A DNA stretch of 64,000 bases from Paraconiothyrium sp. Pb-2020 (GCA_022419385.1 JAJUBI010000007.1:3629768-3693767); one strand, 5' to 3'; counted from the first letter of the stretch, positions 23,669 to 34,970 are shown. The notes: generated from the letters alone by a model not told the origin. Numbers and translations: made by a program.

Positions 23669-24174
23669 TCACACGGCTGCAATTGTTGCGTAAGGCTCTC
23701 AAAGTTATGCACCATACGGTACCATTTGTAAGCCTGGGAGGCCCAGGGTTTGGCTATGCTATTCGGATCATATCTATATTCGAATCCCGTACATACCCCA
23801 CTTATAGCTCGCAACCTTCGCTGATTCAGGAAAGGCCACTTGCAACTATCCAGCAGTGCTTCGGCGATAATTATTCGGCGATAATACCGCCGAAAAAGCG
23901 AGAACGCAACCTCGAGCGCAGGTTAACCAACCTGCATGCTCGCATACATTCTGAATTAGGGCAAAGCTATGAACTTTCTGTCTTCAAGATTATTCTACCC
24001 GCAAACGAATATCATGGGATCTTCTGTCATATATCTGGGACCGAAACTTTTCACAGCATTCGGTGCGCTGCCTTCATCGCAAATTCGGATACGCTTGTTG
24101 TTTTCTATCATTCTTTGAAGCTATCGGACTCAAGAGTAGATATATGACGACTGTCGTCACGCACTAAGATCCAT
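23669..24174. other. Promoter region of the CYP505-type gene, about 500 bp
   Basis: Contains two TCGGCGATAAT copies and an inverted near-copy, listed separately. No gene was seen. Confidence 0.6.
23861..23893 (+). promoter_or_regulatory. Paired TCGGCGATAAT motif upstream of the CYP505-type gene
   Basis: Exact 11-bp copies at 23861-23871 and 23875-23885, 14 bp apart, followed by ataccgccga at 23884-23893, whose reverse complement tcggcggtat resembles the same element. They are 290-315 bp upstream of the start codon at 24175 and match the three copies between the MFS genes, 4.5 kb away. Confidence 0.6.
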
Positions 24175-27100
24175 ATGCCCACAGAAATTCCAAAACCCCC
24201 AGGCTGGCCCATTATCGGCAATGCCCTGGAACTCGTCAACCCAGGCTCGACAGCCAAATTTTTGACCCAATACGGTATGGTAAAGTCTTGTTCAAGGTCT
24301 AGAGTAACGATTCAGCTGATGTGTTCTCCAGGGCCAATTGTCAAAGTTAGCTATGGAACCAGCAAACCAGATAGGATTTTTGTCGGCACTATCGAGCTGA
24401 CGAACGAAGTATGCGACGAGACACGCTTCGTCAAGAAGGCCTCCACTGGGGGTGCTGTCCAGCTTCGAAATCTCGCAAACGACGGCCTCTTTACTGCACG
24501 GGATGGAGAAGAGAACTGGGGACTTGCGCATCGTATCTTGACGCCTGTTCTCGGACCAATGATGATTGGAAATATGTTCGAAGGTATGTCGAAGAGCTTT
24601 GAGGATCGCGAAGAAGACCTAAGAAAACTCCAGATATGCACGAAGTGGCCTGTCAATTAGTGATGAAATGGGCAAGACAGGAAGAGCGTGCCAAAATTTC
24701 TGTATCAGACGACTTTACCCGCTTGACTTTGGATACGATTGCTTTGTGAGTATACTGACCTGTGAAACAATTCGCCATAGAGTTTTGTCTGACGAAGTTA
24801 TGTAAGGTGCACGATGGACACCAGGTTCAACTCATTCTACTCAGAGACCCCGCATTCGTTTGTCGAAGCGATGAACTCGTTCCTCGCAGAAGCTGGTATA
24901 CGCATGCTTCGTCCTTCTGTGGTCAGTGACTATGTCTACCGCAATCAGACTCGCAAGTTTCACCAGGATATTGAGTTGATGCGTCATATCGCCGAGCAAG
25001 TCATAGAGCGGAGAAAAGCTTCTTCGTCTAGTAGGAAGGATCTCGTCAATGCAATGCTATACGAGAAGGACCCTGTCACCGACAAAGCGCTACCCCATAG
25101 TAGTGTGATCGACAATATGATAACTTTTCTCATTGCTGGTCAGTATGTGTCCGTCTGTCATGCACCCAGACTAAGAAAAGTAGGGCACGAAACAACGTCC
25201 GGCTTACTATCTTTCATCATCTACTGTTTGATCCAAAACCCAGCTGCTATTGAGAAAGCTCGCGACGAAATTAAGTCGGTGCTTGGCAATGGCGCGATGA
25301 CTCAGGATATGGCCTCGAAGCTACCGTACATGATGGGGATCATCCGTGAGACGTTACGTCTCTATCCAACGGCCCCTGGGTTCACTGTACAGCCCAGATC
25401 TACCAATCCAGAGGACTATCCAGTACATATCGGTAAAGAACAGTACGTTGTGCGTCAGGGTGAGGCAATCTCGGTACAGATAGCAACTGTGCACCGTGAT
25501 CCTACGGTGTACGGTGATGATGCGGAGTCATTTCGACCGGAACGAATGCTTGACGAAGAATTTAAAAAGTTGCCAAAGAACTCATGGAAGGTAAGCTACA
25601 TTTGACATTATAGCTGTTGGGCCATGCAGCTGACACACATCTAGCCGTTCGGCAATGGGGCTCGAGCTTGCATTGGTCGTGCCTTTGCATTGCAGGAAGC
25701 TGTAATTACGATGGCTCTGCTTGTCCAGAATTTCGATTTCGAGCTTGCCGATCCAAATTACGAAATCAACATACGCAAGACCATTACCATAAAGCCAGTG
25801 GGCTTGCAAATCCGCATCAAGTTGCGCGACGGCTTAACCCCTGCCACTCTCCAGCGCAGACTCTTGGGCGGGAAAGCTCTTCCTTCTGGCTCGGCTCTTA
25901 CGTCGCCACGGGGCCCTAAGAGAAGTGATAGCCCAATGGATTCGGTAGACCTACGAAAGTTACTGATCTGCTATGGATCCAACACTGGCACATGCCAAAC
26001 TTTGGCGCATATTCTGAGCCGCGATGCAGCCGCTCACGGCTTCGATCCCACAATACTCACAATGGACAAGGTACAACCTCATCACATACTTCCCTCCACC
26101 CCTGTGATCATTATCACTGCCAGCTATGAAGGCCAGCCTCCCGACAATGCTTCAAAGTTTATCAAATGGCTACAAGCGCTCACTGAATCCCCATTTGAAG
26201 GGATATATCATGCAGTGTATGGATGCGGCAATCGCGACTGGGCCGCTACTTTCCAACGGATTCCAACCTTGGTGGATGACGCCTTTATTAGATGTGGAAG
26301 TACACCAATAGTTCAACGAGCCACTTCGGATGTGGCAGATGGCAACGTTGCGAACGAATTCGATCACTGGGCTGATGAAATACTGTGGCCGGCACTGAAG
26401 AAGCTGTACTTCCCAGGCGTATCAGAGCAGTCATTCGATGTTTCGCGGAGTGGAATCAAGATTTTTCAGTCTCCTCGTACTTCCGACATCCTTCCTGACG
26501 GAGGAGTGGCTACCGTTGACGATGTACGGAGGCTTACGTCTCTTGGGGAACCAGAGAAGCGTCAAATCACGATTCGGCTCCCTTCAGCGATGGCATATCG
26601 GGCAGGTGATCATATTGCTATTTTACCAACAAATCACCACGATACGGTGAAGCAGGTGATGAACAGGTTTGGAATGGCACACGATACGAAGATCGTCACA
26701 GCGAGCGGTGAGGAGCGCAGTGTTTACACTCACCTCCGTGACTTTGTGGAACTAAATCAAGCCGCGACCGAAAAGGTATAGCTCCATCATACATCTTAGA
26801 CTCCAAGACTGATTACTCCAGAACATCCGTACCATCATTGCATCCGTACCCAACAGTAACGAAGATGACAGCCGATCGATCTCGAAGGGCTTGACCGCTC
26901 TTCAAATTCTGCAAAACCTACCAACCGCCACCCTCCCCTTCACTGATTACTTGGACATGCTACCGCCCATGCGTCCACGCCGCTACTCAATATCGTCGTC
27001 CCCACTTGCGGACCCAACAACATGTACGTTGACTTATAGCATCCTCGAAGACACTTTGACCAACCCCGATGGCACAACAACTACGTTTCACGGCACAGGT

Positions 27101-27667
27101 TCGACGTACCTAGCCGGCCTATGCCGCAACGATCGGCTCCATATTTCCGTGCAGCCCAGTCCCATGGCATTCCATCTTCCTGAAGACCCGAGTGTCCCTA
27201 TCGTCATGGTTTGCGCAGGTTCCGGACTTGCACCCTTCCTGGGGTTTGTACACGAACGCGCGCAGCTTCGCTCTTCAGGCGCGAAGTTGGCTCCTGCACT
27301 GCTCTTCATTGGATGTCGTCATCCTGATCGTGACATGCTCTATTCCTCCCAGCTGCAAGACTTGGCTTCTTCGGCTGGCGTGAAGCTGTTCTATGCTTTT
27401 AGCAGAGCGGAAAGTCAATCAAATGGCTGCAAGTACGTTCAGGATCGGCTTCAGAATGAAAAGGAATTGGTCATGGATGCGGTTGGATTGAGGGACAATA
27501 GGGGGAAGATGTACGTTTGTGGAGGGTTGAGGGTATTGGAGGGTGTTTCGTCAGTGATGAAGAAGGCTTACGTCAAGTTGGAGGGGGCAGGTAGCGTCGG
27601 TGTGGATGAGTGGTGGGAGGCGTTTCGGGCTGATGGTGAGAGGTTCGCTTCTGAGGTTTTCGATTGA
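24175..27667 (+). CDS. Self-sufficient P450 : NADPH-P450 reductase fusion (CYP505-like)
   Basis: Exons: 24175-24274, 24332-24583, 24634-24745, 24807-25138, 25184-25590, 25645-26775, 26822-27667 (1059 residues). The N-terminal P450 domain starts IPKPPGWPIIGNALEL, has the oxygen-binding helix AGHETTSG and the heme loop FGNGARACIG (Cys410). A linker leads to the FMN-binding flavodoxin domain (LLICYGSNTGTCQTLAHIL, about residues 506-650), the FAD domain (RRYSISSSPL) and the NADPH domain (MVCAGSGLAPFLGF, GCRHPDRD, YVCGG), ending with WEAFRADGERFASEVFD. This is the P450foxy/BM3 layout; known members hydroxylate fatty acids or polyketide chains near the omega end. The first intron is 57 nt and stop-free, so reading through it is easily missed. 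The gene follows a Zn2Cys6 regulator and shares its promoter motif with the MFS pair, consistent with a tailoring enzyme. Confidence 0.95.
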
Positions 27668-28100
27668 TAGTGCAGGCACATTGCTATGGGTGCCGATGTT
27701 CTTCACAATTTTGGGCGAAACTGGAAACAAGAGATGGTTATAGACTGTTTGCTTACTTTATCAATTCAAGGGTCAGGTTTTCCTTATGCGTACCACCTTC
27801 GTTTCACTTTGATCTCCATCAGTCACGAGTCAAACCAGCTAAGTAATATCTTATTCACCGGTCACGCTCGGTACATCGCAATAATGTTGTAACACGAGAG
27901 AGCTAGGACAGATCCGAGACATTGATTCAACAGATTGAAGGTAGAACCACAACAGCATATTCACAGTAGAGACCATTACCAATGAAGATGAGCGCCCAAA
28001 TACAGTTATTCATGGAAAACAACAGCGTGTCAAGTATGAGAGGACCACCATGGGATATGCGCGCTGTACACAACTGAAACACAGCCGAAATAGTAAATAC
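27668..28100. other. Intergenic, about 430 bp
   Basis: Between the convergent CYP505-type gene and the peptide precursor relic. Nothing else was seen. Confidence 0.55.
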
Positions 28101-28187
28101 TCATGTTTCCACTATCTCTCCCTCCTGCGAGGAAATAGTGTCTTTCCTGTAGCCGACAGCAAAGACATCGCTTGGCTGCACGGCTTC
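28101..28187 (-). other. Fourth repeat unit cut off by a stop codon
   Basis: Directly after the stop of the precursor gene the same frame stays open for 28 codons to a second stop (28101-28103). It encodes one more unit with the same core pattern as the translated repeats, a VFAVGYRKD stretch matching FAVSYKKD of unit three. The stop lies where a Kex2-type spacer would be expected from the other units. This looks like a recently truncated extra repeat, or sequence skipped by an intron not recognised here. Confidence 0.6.
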
Positions 28188-28542
28188 TCATTTCTCCAAC
28201 TTCGCAGCGAGATTCGTGCTGTCAATGACGTCTTTCTTATAGCTGACAGCGAAGAGGCCTTGCGCGCGCTTTTGTGGGTCGTTGATGAGATCATTACTGT
28301 ATCTCACAGGAAAGCCTGTCTTCTCCGCGCGCTTCTCGGACTCGACAACATCATTGCTATATTTCACAGCGAAGATTTCGTTACCATTATTCGCACGCTT
28401 GATTTCAGCGTTGCCAGTGGCTATCAATATGGTCAATTTTCAGCCGAACAGGCCAGTTACTGGGTCAGTGCTTACCTGGAATGGTCAAGGGCAGCGCCAG
28501 CACAACGGGTAGGAGCGTGAGAACAATGGTGGCGAACTTCAT
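28188..28542 (-). CDS. Small secreted Kex2-repeat peptide precursor (candidate RiPP precursor 1)
   Basis: Exons: 28542-28476 and 28420-28188 (99 residues; intron 55 nt, gtaagc to gatag). The signal peptide MKFATIVLTLLPVVLALP is followed by units each preceded by Lys-Arg (residues 30-31, 52-53, 73-74). Each unit carries a core of the form F-A/P-V-x-Y followed by a polar Asp-containing tail: FAVKYSND, FPVRYSND, FAVSYKKD. Signal peptide plus repeated cores between kexin sites is the design of fungal dikaritin precursors such as UstA, where UstYa oxidases then cyclise Tyr-containing cores. A UstYa-family gene starts 950 bp away on the opposite strand, and a regulator, P450 and transporters lie alongside. 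Repeat units are diverged, and a fourth lies behind the stop. Alternatives: a pheromone-like or other Kex2-processed peptide, or a cell-surface repeat protein. Product structure cannot be predicted. Confidence 0.78.
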
Positions 28543-29487
28543 GGCTATCGGTACTTAAGGCCTTATGCTTCTGATATAAGCTTGTGGGCTGCAGCTGCCT
28601 TGATTGTCGTCTTCTGTGTTTTCACTGCTGTATCGAATATCCGAATATCCAGATGGAGTGATCGGCAAATTTCCAGATAGAGACAGTCCAATCTAGTTCG
28701 GTAGCTTCCGAGTCCAATTGAGGGACTTCTCTGATATCATTTATATCGAACGTGTAGTATGAGGTTGCGTAAATATTAAACGATGTGATATTGTGACTTA
28801 ACAGACAATGAAGTCTTGAGTTCCAGGTTTCTTGATGAGATGGGCGAGTCTCCGGCTTTATGCTCCTCGTTTAACACAAGACAGAGACCGTTCTATCTCA
28901 GACCATAGCTTGGATTGTGCCTCGACGGCTTCACCACCATGTTGGCGGCACACATCAGGCAAATGGCTTCTGTGGCCGCCATCCCCATGATAGGTCGGCA
29001 AGTCCGCAGTGCAGCAGCCAATATTGATCCAACGGACGGTCTAGGTTCATCCGTCCGCCACTGTACTGCTTGGCTGTTGCTGCTATCTCGGATGTTGAGC
29101 TGATCGGTAACCGGATCTTAGTCGCTAGGCGTTTATGTATAAGCGCTTGTAAACGGTGTTCTCGCGTTCGAGACTGGAACGCCACGTGTACCATGGACCT
29201 GTATTCAGGCGCCTGGATGCGGTCGTGGAGGCCGGAAAGCTGACCGAAACGGTACGCATTAGTGCAAGGGCGTATCTCGCCGATTATATGATCAATCTGG
29301 CCACGCGAAAGCAGGGAAATGCGTACCTGAGGATTGATCCAAGATTGCGTTATTATTAGCGGATCAATAACGTTTGGGGCTGGTATGCAAACGGTCGACT
29401 GTGGTCTGTGTACGGAAGCAATGCATCCCCGTTTCGCTCCACTCTCTCGGATCAGGGACAACTCCACACAGTACAACTACATGAAGA
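28543..29487. other. Divergent region between peptide precursor and UstYa gene, about 950 bp
   Basis: Shared upstream region of precursor and UstYa-type oxidase. It contains a tandem octamer near the precursor (listed separately). A plus-strand frame around 29156-29359 looks faintly protein-like but matched nothing recognised. The TCGGCGATAWT motif was not found. Confidence 0.5.
28634..28649. promoter_or_regulatory. Tandem octamer CGAATATC x2 upstream of precursor 1
   Basis: Two head-to-tail copies of cgaatatc, 92-107 bp upstream of the precursor start codon, with tccagat repeated at 28648-28654 and 28672-28678. Position suggests a possible activator site. No known factor is assigned. Confidence 0.35.
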
Positions 29488-30431
29488 ATGACAGGATACG
29501 TTCCCATACCTTCGAAGGAGCATGATACTGTCGACATATCTTCTTTGACAAATACGGCATCCGAATCGGGACCCACTTCATATTCACTCGTAGTACCTCT
29601 AAGCTTCGCATCATCGAGGCTGTGGCCGTGGTGTCTACACTTGCTTGTCTTTGCGTTGTCCATTTCGGCAGGACTGTTCGTGCAGTCATCTGAAAGATGT
29701 ACACTGTACAAAGGTGGATTTTCATACCCTGAAACATGATAATCGCTAATATCTGTCATAGACAAGCTGCTGGGTGAACATCCATGGGATCTCACGGTGA
29801 GATTTGATGGATCTCTGAGCCGCGATTCATCTCCGTTCAAAGGACCTCCTTCAAAAGAGGTTGACAAGCGTTGGGAAGATCTCGTACCGCGTAAGTTGAT
29901 TGTGTCCTTGCTCGAACGGAACGCTGTAGTGACAGCGAAGCAGAGCGTATGATGGTCATATCCGAAGATGTCTTCCGAACCCTCAACACATCAAAGCATT
30001 CAGCAAAAGTCCCACCCAGCTTAGGCGAAGGTCGACTTGCAGCATTTGAAGGCTTCCATTACATTCATTGTTTGCATAATCTGTGGAAGACTCATTATCC
30101 GGATTTTTACACCGAAGAAGCCAAATTTGCAAAGGAGCATCGTGATGAGTGGCTAGAGCACGTGGACCATTGCGTGGATATGCTACGCCAGAAGCTCATG
30201 TGTGATGCGGACTCGGGCCTCATCACCTACAGCTGGTTAAAGAACCACTATAATCCTCACCCAAACTTCAACGTCCAGCATAAATGTCGCGACTACGACA
30301 GGCTTCTGGACGCGTCAGCAAAACATGGTTTCGATATGGAACGTCTCCCTAAAGAGGGTGTGAGGCGGCCAGAACATGAGAACGTAGTCGATTTCGTGGA
30401 GCCGCCGTTCGATCCGTTAGCGGAAGAATGA
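29488..30431 (+). CDS. UstYa-family (DUF3328) oxidase, locus 1
   Basis: Exons: 29488-29713, 29762-29890, 29944-30431 (280 residues). A cytoplasmic N-tail precedes one transmembrane anchor (WCLHLLVFALSISAGLFV), then the luminal domain with LLGEHPWDLTVRFDGS and FKGPPSKEVDKRWEDL, typical of the family. The two metal-type HxxHC motifs follow: HYIHC (157-161) and HVDHC (191-195). Near the C-terminus is HKCRDYD, as in other members. UstYa proteins carry out oxidative cyclisation of ribosomal peptides in ustiloxin-, phomopsin- and asperipin-type pathways. This one lies 950 bp from the Kex2-repeat precursor and is transcribed away from it. The first intron uses a weak donor (gtggat). For the second, acceptors at 29940 and 29943 are both in frame. 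Family call is strong; peptide substrate is inferred from neighbourhood. Confidence 0.88.
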
Positions 30432-31295
30432 CTGTAACTTGCATCGCGCTGTTCACTAAAGGCTAGATAAAGGCATCACAGATAATTCCCCTTCGTATAT
30501 ACCCCAGCCGCATTGGTGAAGATTATTGTTGAGTCATTTCCATGTGAGGGTCGCACGTGTATCCGCTACATGCAACTTGTGTTGCGTCAGTGTTGGTGTT
30601 GGCCGTCCGCGCCGAATGGCAGCTCGTATCTCGCGTGTAGGATTCATCATGCATGCCATTTTGACGCTAGTTGATGCCTTTACGACCCGTCTGGCATGGA
30701 CCTGACCCGATTGCCAGTATCGGGTAGCTAACTTGGCTGTCAGTTTCGTCCAAAGTAGTGCTCCCCTCGACTTGAGTGCTCCTGGAACGAAGGAAGGCTC
30801 TGGTAGAAGTCGGCCGCCGGCATCTACTTCAATGCTTGGTGTCGTTCTCCGAAGCGAGCGCATACTGCTAAACTGAAGTCAGCTAAATACTCGTTAGCGG
30901 ATGGCGCCTCTTTAGTGATCCCCGAGGAGCGTACAAGGCTAACGAATGAGAAGTCCCATACTTCTACACGGTAAGCGAAAGATTATCCCGGTCTATTCCC
31001 CGTCATATCATACGGTGCCACCGGTTACCACCAACGCCCACAACACGCGATTGCGACAGCCGGTCAGCACAACCGTGGAGTTGTACTGGTTCGATATTCA
31101 GCGAAGACAAGCCTATGCTGCAGCTCCAACATTTCCCTGCATTTCCCGGTTTTCCTTGCGCACCCTGCAAGGATGCAAGCGCGACTCTCCACATGTTGGC
31201 TCCACTCTTCATCTGTTGGACATCGCCGCCTTCATTTGCCATCCCAGATGTCTGGTTTCCGTTGTTGATCGCCTCCAACTCTCATCTTGTCAACA
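30432..31295. other. Intergenic, about 860 bp
   Basis: Between the UstYa-type gene and the membrane protein gene. A TGAGTCA heptamer occurs around 30530 without an amino-acid gene nearby. No gene was seen. Confidence 0.5.
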
Positions 31296-32460
31296 ATGCA
31301 TACACTTCAGCTCCATGAGGTTATCGTAAGTTGGTCACTTTTGTTATCACGGTGGTTTGATTCGGACGCTGATCATTATGGGCATAGACAACTGCGTGGT
31401 CGCTGACCGTACTCGCGCTTTTGACGACGCTCGGTCGCTTTGCCATTCACTGGCATCGTCGCCAGCGGATAGCATGGGATGACTTGTTTAATGGACTTGC
31501 CATGGCTTTTCTATTGGCCTTTACCGGCACGTATCAGGTATACGGACCGACGGATTACACCAAGCAGCTATATGCCATGGGCTTGATCACAGAAGATGAA
31601 GTCATTCACAGTGATGAGTCGAGAAATGCCAAGTACAACGCTGCCAACTCTTTGCTTTTCTGGTGCATCATCTACGCCGCTAAAGCGAGCTTCCTGGCGT
31701 TATATTGGCATATCTTCGCCTTTTCGACCAAATTCCGCATCGCGTGGGCTGTCACTACGGCGTATATCCCGACAAGCTTTGCCATTACTTTCATGTGGTC
31801 GTTCTTCTTGTGCGGCAATCCCAAATACTTTCCGGATTCCCAACGTACGTTCTCAAATGACATAGATGGGCTCGTACTTACTGGACTGTAGCCCAATGCC
31901 ATGAACATGCTCCAGCTATGGTTGTCCCAATGTTGTCGGCTTGGTGTGCGCTGGACCTGCTAGGAGATCTTCTTTGTGAGCCAGGTTCCTTCTTCGCCAT
32001 AAAGTATATAATTAATTAATTCTCAGTGGCTGTACTACCTTTGGCGATGCTGAGACCTCTTCTCATGCGCACAGCTCAGAAGCTCGAGCTAGCCATCATC
32101 TTCCTACTAGTAGCTGTCAACATGGTGCTTACCATTCTCCGGACCGTCTACAGCATTGATGTCAATCTGGCAAAGTTTCCTGATCAAAATATCCTGTGGT
32201 GCTTCTTGCAAGCGGCCGGGTCGGTCATCGTCTGCGCGTTACCTTGCTATCGTGGTATTCTGACACGGAAAAGGCCTGATCCTATGCGCAATGACGAATT
32301 GAACTCAAGCGAGTCAGAATTTGCGGATATTTGGCAGAGATATTTAGTTAGCATCGGGGAACACAAAGACGGAACTAGGACGGAGAAAGATCTCGAAACT
32401 AGCGGTATGAATGGGCCACCAGGGACGCAAACACAGATAACAGAAATTTCAAGAGCCTGA
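31296..32460 (+). CDS. SAT4/rhodopsin-like integral membrane protein
   Basis: Exons: 31296-31325, 31388-31844, 31892-31975, 32027-32460 (334 residues). Seven hydrophobic segments are visible, beginning with TTAWSLTVLALLTTLGRF. The features common to the fungal rhodopsin-like/SAT4 family are present: RQRIAWDDLF in the first loop, a long loop with YTKQLYAMGLI, then AAKASFLALYWHIF, and late YSIDVNLAKFPDQNILW and IVCALPCYRGIL. Many such proteins sit in secondary-metabolite clusters or act as PTH11-like receptors; the molecular role is generally unknown. The first exon encodes only ten residues, so the start is the least certain part. The gene is co-directional with the UstYa gene and may mark the right edge of the accessory region. 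Confidence 0.85.
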
Positions 32461-33689
32461 ACCAGGCTTTTCTACTCTTAACGAAGTGATGAACGATATA
32501 GAAATACCTGAGCATACATCTGCAAGGATTAAGAAGGATCTATGCAGCGCCTGTTGGAAGCGTGCATTGTACGTGATTTAAACTTGCAGGCATACATGTG
32601 CATATCTCGTCAGGCATGTCATATTCAGAAGGTACGGCCCGGGGCCGTGGTATGTACGGCTGGAGAGTGGGATCCTTGGTGGCACTTGCACCAGCACACA
32701 ACAGTCTTTCTCAGGTAGACAGGAGCTCTAGTGCCATGGCTTCCCGATTTCGGAGCCTGGTGACCAAACAAACCAGATCTTCACTTCTGTAGAAGACTTC
32801 TGGGCTGAGGATATGATAATAGGGCACGGGGACACATGTGATCTATGAGTATCAATTAGTGTACGAGCCATGGCCCTCGCGGGTACTATATAGTCCCGCG
32901 CCTGCGTGCATAAGACCTTCCATCCATGTCATATGAGATTTGCCCGAGTATACCACAAGCTGACCATCTTTTCTTTTTTTACTTCCTGCCCAATGTTATG
33001 TTGAGCGTGTTTTCCTTAACGACGTCCAATAGCTCCTTTAGTTTGAGTAGCAGAGATGAACACGGCCATTGTAGTCCATTCTATACCGAAAGGCAGCTTC
33101 ATGCACCACCCTCGCACCTATCGTATCGCCTCTACGTACTGATAGACAACTATCCGACCCACCGGCACATCCCCCTCGTCCCAGTCACAGGCGACAATTG
33201 AACACAGGATCTCGAAACGATGAATGATGGTGATGTCTCCATCCAGACAACAAGCCTCGCCTGAATTTCCTTGGGTAATTTTTCTCAACGTCAACTGACG
33301 CCTCAATCTCGGGGCGTTAATTAGAAGCAAGGGCCGTCACGGAAGTTAGCATGTGAACAGTCCATTCAATCTTGAAGGCACGGTATTCAAGCAAACCAAC
33401 ACGGTCGCACAACTACATGGCCTACCCAATCAGGCTCAACTTTACCTGACGATATGGCCGATAAAACAGAAGGGCACTGTTAAGCCCATTTCACGAATTG
33501 GCTTGCAGCTCAGGCGCTGGGATGGCCAAGGAAGTGACTCCCACTGACGCACGACGCATGTGTACGTCTTCATAACTGGGTAGTTTAACCCTCTCCTTAT
33601 GCAAAGGTATCTCACCCGTTCACAGGACCCGTGCACCAATCAATTCACCTCTATTACCTCGTTTCTAAGCACCACTAGATCGAGTACCC
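32461..33689. other. Intergenic, about 1.2 kb
   Basis: No convincing coding stretch, RNA gene or repeat was seen. Confidence 0.55.
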
Positions 33690-34559
33690 ATGACTCCCTC
33701 TTCGAAATCTTTGCTCTCCATCAACTACAGACCCCATACAGCTCTATCAATGAAGCTCTGGCAAAAGCTCCTCGGACCTAAGCAACCATCCCACACCGTC
33801 CCTACCTCCGACCACGAAGAAGCTCCCCAGCGCGACCGCACCACCACAGCCCGCACAACATCCGGCGCCCCCATCCAACGACCCCTCCCCTCCCCAAGTC
33901 CCTATACAACCCACCCACACATAACGCGCTATACACCCACGCTCGCGCTCTCGGGTCCGCACACTATCTGCCGCTGTGCGCTCCCAATCGTACATGGTGA
34001 TGCCTTTACGCGGCGCCACCATGCCAGCTCTTTCAACGGGATAGCCTTTCTCTCGCAAACCGGACAGCCGCTTACTTGGGAGCAGGCCGCGCACGCGATG
34101 CTCGATGCCCTGGGTGTGGATTCACGGGTCAGTCCCGGGTGGCACGCGGAGGATGAGGGGCTATTGAGAAGGGTGTTTTGTGAGGAGACGGTCATCGCGA
34201 TCAAAAGGTATCATGACGTATGGGAGGGGGTGAGGAGATGTGGGGTGTTGAGGTGTGCGGTGGAGGTAGATGTATTCTGGTGGGGAGAGGTAAATCCCAA
34301 AGGGTTAGTTCTAAGGGGGGTTGGTGAGCTGTATGGGGTTGGGGAGGTGGTCACTGTGAATGGACCGTTCTATAGAGGTGCAGGCGTGAGGGGAAGGAAG
34401 AAGGAAAGAGGAGAAGATAATAGGACAGAGAACGGCGAGGAGAAGGAGGAGGAGAAGAAGGAGAAGGAGAAAGACAAGATGAAAAGGCATGGAATGTTCT
34501 TCGCGGGTGTGGAGGAGGGACGCAGACGGGCTGCAAGTGAGGAAAGATGGTTGTTCTGA
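33690..34559 (+). CDS. Hypothetical protein with charged C-terminal tail
   Basis: Intronless frame of 289 residues from the first ATG; a second ATG at 33750 (MKLWQKLLGP) is an equally good start. The N-terminal 70 residues are Pro/Thr/Arg-rich and probably disordered. A globular-looking middle (about 85-225) includes HHASSFNGIAFLSQTGQPLT and ALGVDSRVSPGWHAEDEGLL. The tail is a Lys/Glu repeat-like stretch (about 240-270). I do not recognise the family. The middle part has codon-like third-position GC and no competing frame with recognisable content, so a real gene is likely. It lies between the accessory region and housekeeping genes. No function is proposed. Confidence 0.6.
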   Translation: MTPSSKSLLSINYRPHTALSMKLWQKLLGPKQPSHTVPTSDHEEAPQRDRTTTARTTSGAPIQRPLPSPSPYTTHPHITRYTPTLALSGPHTICRCALPIVHGDAFTRRHHASSFNGIAFLSQTGQPLTWEQAAHAMLDALGVDSRVSPGWHAEDEGLLRRVFCEETVIAIKRYHDVWEGVRRCGVLRCAVEVDVFWWGEVNPKGLVLRGVGELYGVGEVVTVNGPFYRGAGVRGRKKERGEDNRTENGEEKEEEKKEKEKDKMKRHGMFFAGVEEGRRRAASEERWLF

Positions 34560-34970
34560 GACCTTGTCTTTGGTCTCGATGAGCCCTTAAAGCGAAATTC
34601 TTCATCTTCATACCTATACACCGTAGGCAGCTGAGGGATGCGTTATGATTCGCGAACTCCTTATTCCTGTATGACAAGCGATGTCGGCATGGATTTAGGG
34701 CTCGCGTGATCAAAGTATTACGACATGGAAAGCTCCAGAGACACTTTCCTACGCTTCTTATGCGAAGTCGGAGTGAATACTAGACTCACGATTTATTAGA
34801 AGTGGACCCTCTAGTTATCAGATCTTATCAGATCTGACGTCCCTGCCAAGCGCCCCGCTACAGACAAAGCGATGTCGCCGTCCATCGTTCTGGCGTCCAA
34901 CACGCGTTTCGCTCGTGACCTTGTTATAAGGCTGCTTGGATGCAGCCTCCAGGCGTTGTAGCTTTTTGCC
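34560..34970. other. Intergenic, about 410 bp
   Basis: Upstream of the F-box gene. The direct repeat atcagatct/atcagatct occurs at about 34817-34834. Nothing else was seen. Confidence 0.5.

Noticed and set aside
28050..28520. 156-residue plus-strand frame over precursor 1
   Set aside because: Antisense shadow of the repeat-coding gene; the minus strand has signal peptide, intron and Kex2 sites.
29156..29359. Protein-like plus-strand frame (VFRRLDAVVEAGKLTETVRI)
   Set aside because: Short, no start context, no recognised family; could be a relic, but support is too weak for a feature.
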